Of a DNA stretch of 64,000 bases, positions 62,532 to 64,000 are shown piece by piece (positions within the stretch are counted from its first letter, which is position 1; the number at the start of each line of letters is the position of its first letter). Below the pieces are notes generated by a model. The model did no database searches. It was not told the origin of the DNA and saw only the letters and a list, made by a program, of their open reading frames with translations. This DNA is from JAJCYL01 sp963664285 (GTDB lineage: Bacteria; Bacteroidota; Bacteroidia; Cytophagales; Cyclobacteriaceae). The translations under genes were made by a program, and so were the position numbers. The stretch lies in the NCBI GenBank assembly GCA_963664285.2, contig CAXXNX010000030.1, positions 4,499 through 68,498 on the forward strand, in the 5' to 3' direction.

Positions 62532-64000
62532 TTAAACAAATTTGTACCCATGTTTGCTCAAGGGTAGCGATCGTATTCTCTCACCTGTCGCTGCAAAAAT
62601 GGCATTAGTCAAAGCCGGTGCGATAGGGGGTGTTCCCGGTTTACCAACACCTCCGGGATATTCATCCGAATCCATAATTGCAACGATCACCTCGGGCATC
62701 GTTTTCATTTTCACCATTTCATAATTAGGGAAGTTACTTTGAACGATTTTGCCATCCTTTAACGTGATCTCACCATAGAGCGCTGCCGTCAGTCCGTAAG
62801 CAATGCCGCTTTGCATCTGAGATTCTATAATTCGCGGATTAACCACCCTGCCACAATCAATTACACAGTAGACTTTATCCACTTTGATATTCTTGTCTTC
62901 GATTGAAATTTCTGCTACCTCTCCAACAATTGATCCAAAGGATTCATGAAGAGCTATTCCTCTTGCTTTATTTCCTTCCAAAGGTGTTCTCCAACCACTC
63001 AATTCAGTCACCCTATTTAAGACGGCTAAATGGCTGGGCACATCACTAAGCATGCTCTTCCGAAGTTCATAAGGATCCTGATTTAATTCAGCGGCACATT
63101 CGTCAATGAAACTCTCTGAGAAGAAAGCATTTTGAGAATGTCCAACACTACGCCAGGTACCCACATTCATGGGCAATTCAAGTGTAGTCAGGTCTGTATA
63201 TGCCGCCTGCATTTTGTAGGGCAGGTGACGCAAGCCTTCAGTCGATGTCGGATCGTCTTCGGGACTCATGGGCATCATCGGCACATTGCGCTTAAAAAGG
63301 CCTGCCAGGGCGCCCTGTGTACCAACTTTCTTTTTCCAACCCAAAATTTCCTTATCTCCTAAACCTGCCTTCAGCTGTGATATAACTGCAGGTCTGTAAT
63401 AGTCATTCCGCATGTCTTCTTCCCGGGTATAGACCAGTTGTATTGGTGAACCGGGAAACTGCTTTGCAACTTTCGCTGCTTCAAGTACAAAATCGGTTTC
63501 CCCTCGTCGGCCAAAGCCGCCACCCAAGTAGGTAATATTAGTACGCACATTGTCTTTAGAAACCCCGGTGCCTTCAGACACACCATTCACCACAAACGAA
63601 GAAGACTGATTGCCGGTCCAGGCCTCTGCTTTTTGGCCATCATATAGCACTGTACAATTCATTGGTTCCATACAGGCATGGGCGAGATAGGGGACCTCGT
63701 ACTCCGCTTCAATTATTTTGGAAGATTTCCCCATGACTTCGTCAATCCCCCCTTCATTCTCCCAGATTTTTGATGGTTCACCTTTAAGGGCTTCTCGTAA
63801 CGCAGGTATTGCGTCGCTATAACCCATTTCGCTTGGTTTCTCATCAACCTGGAGTGCCAATGCAGCATTTCTGGCATGCCACGTCGTTGATGCTACAACC
63901 GCAACACCTTCATCAATAGAAACGACACCTTCAACTCCGGGCATTGACTTAATTTTGCCTTCATTCTTTATTCTGGTGATTTTACCATTCACAAGTGAAG
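62532..64000 (-). CDS. Xanthine dehydrogenase-family molybdopterin-binding subunit (IorB-like), partial
   Basis: The C-terminal 489 residues of a protein that runs off the window edge; the full length would be about 730. Molybdopterin-contacting motifs are YLGGGFGRRGETDFV, MNVGTWRSVGHSQNAFF and GIAYGLTAALYGEI, as in isoquinoline 1-oxidoreductase beta subunits. These use a Mo-cytosine-dinucleotide cofactor in the periplasm with a small 2Fe-2S partner (IorA-like). The partner is not in the window. Near the C-terminus the catalytic-base motif, normally GVGEPG, reads GVGKPG (codon at 62640-62642). This predicts loss of hydroxylase activity. The gene otherwise looks intact. Confidence 0.88.
   Translation of the reverse strand, partial: SLVNGKITRIKNEGKIKSMPGVEGVVSIDEGVAVVASTTWHARNAALALQVDEKPSEMGYSDAIPALREALKGEPSKIWENEGGIDEVMGKSSKIIEAEYEVPYLAHACMEPMNCTVLYDGQKAEAWTGNQSSSFVVNGVSEGTGVSKDNVRTNITYLGGGFGRRGETDFVLEAAKVAKQFPGSPIQLVYTREEDMRNDYYRPAVISQLKAGLGDKEILGWKKKVGTQGALAGLFKRNVPMMPMSPEDDPTSTEGLRHLPYKMQAAYTDLTTLELPMNVGTWRSVGHSQNAFFSESFIDECAAELNQDPYELRKSMLSDVPSHLAVLNRVTELSGWRTPLEGNKARGIALHESFGSIVGEVAEISIEDKNIKVDKVYCVIDCGRVVNPRIIESQMQSGIAYGLTAALYGEITLKDGKIVQSNFPNYEMVKMKTMPEVIVAIMDSDEYPGGVGKPGTPPIAPALTNAIFAATGERIRSLPLSKHGYKFV

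Noticed and set aside
1..64000. CRISPR array, prophage or defence island
   Set aside because: No spaced direct repeats, no cas, integrase, phage structural or restriction genes were found. The repeats present are IS elements and their ends.

Overview
The window looks like chromosomal DNA of an IS-rich Bacteroidota, most likely a marine-type Cytophagales (an inference from gene content only). Supporting signs are a type IX secretion (T9SS) C-terminal sorting domain, a DUF5686/carboxypeptidase-regulatory outer-membrane protein, a VPS10/sortilin-type secreted protein, a parE...parC pair encoded together, a paaABCD phenylacetyl-CoA epoxidase cluster, Bacteroidota-type lipoproteins and an arylsulfatase. 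No rRNA, tRNA, CRISPR array or prophage was seen.

Layout. 1-6.9 kb is IS debris: a broken IS1595 copy, two IS1380 copies facing each other around a cyanophycin synthetase fragment, an esterase fragment, an IS5-like element and a decayed secreted-protein remnant. 6.9-16 kb is a giant T9SS surface protein split by one frameshift. It is followed by a cobalamin/siderophore-type binding lipoprotein (minus strand), an intact IS30, glpD (minus) and a VPS10-like exported protein with a clear terminator. 23.5-34.7 kb alternates IS elements (IS1380, IS1595, an IS1182/IS5-type element, IS3 scraps, IS30) with an M48 peptidase, a split glycosidase-like lipoprotein and a sulfatase. 34.7-41.7 kb holds two amidohydrolases (the first beheaded by an IS), an outer-membrane protein with an internal tandem duplication, and the phenylacetate genes paaA, paaB, paaC (frameshifted), paaD and paaG. 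41.7-47.2 kb is a second IS pile-up (IS1380 with IS30 inside, then IS1595 inside a sterol desaturase gene). 47.3-60 kb is the best-preserved chromosomal stretch: parE, a SatD-family gene with a translationally coupled small membrane protein, parC, a TrmH-type methyltransferase, a SanA-like protein, a DUF5686 protein, a cyclase-family lipoprotein, and a lamin-tail lipoprotein followed by a truncated DUF4956 gene. 60-64 kb contains the last IS1380, an orphan C-terminal coding fragment and the C-terminal part of a molybdopterin hydroxylase.

The dominant biology is IS1380. Six copies share a 1,621-bp body (two are disrupted), always abut TTAA on each assessable side, and never have the two halves of one gene on their two sides. 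That means either ongoing IS-IS recombination or assembly misjoins at identical repeats. A separate sign of assembly trouble is a roughly 300-bp stretch near 43.3 kb that reads like a base-by-base blend of IS1380 and IS30. Many broken genes differ from an intact frame by one base in a homopolymer, so frameshifts here should be verified on reads before being called pseudogenes.

The most interesting candidate system is the satD-like gene plus its coupled membrane-protein gene inserted between the two topoisomerase subunit genes, preceded by a long interrupted palindrome that looks like an autoregulatory operator. Other points of note are hairpins that would hide the start codon of the IS1380 transposase in read-through transcripts, terminator-like hairpins at the head of IS30, and replacement of the expected catalytic glutamate by lysine in the molybdopterin hydroxylase.
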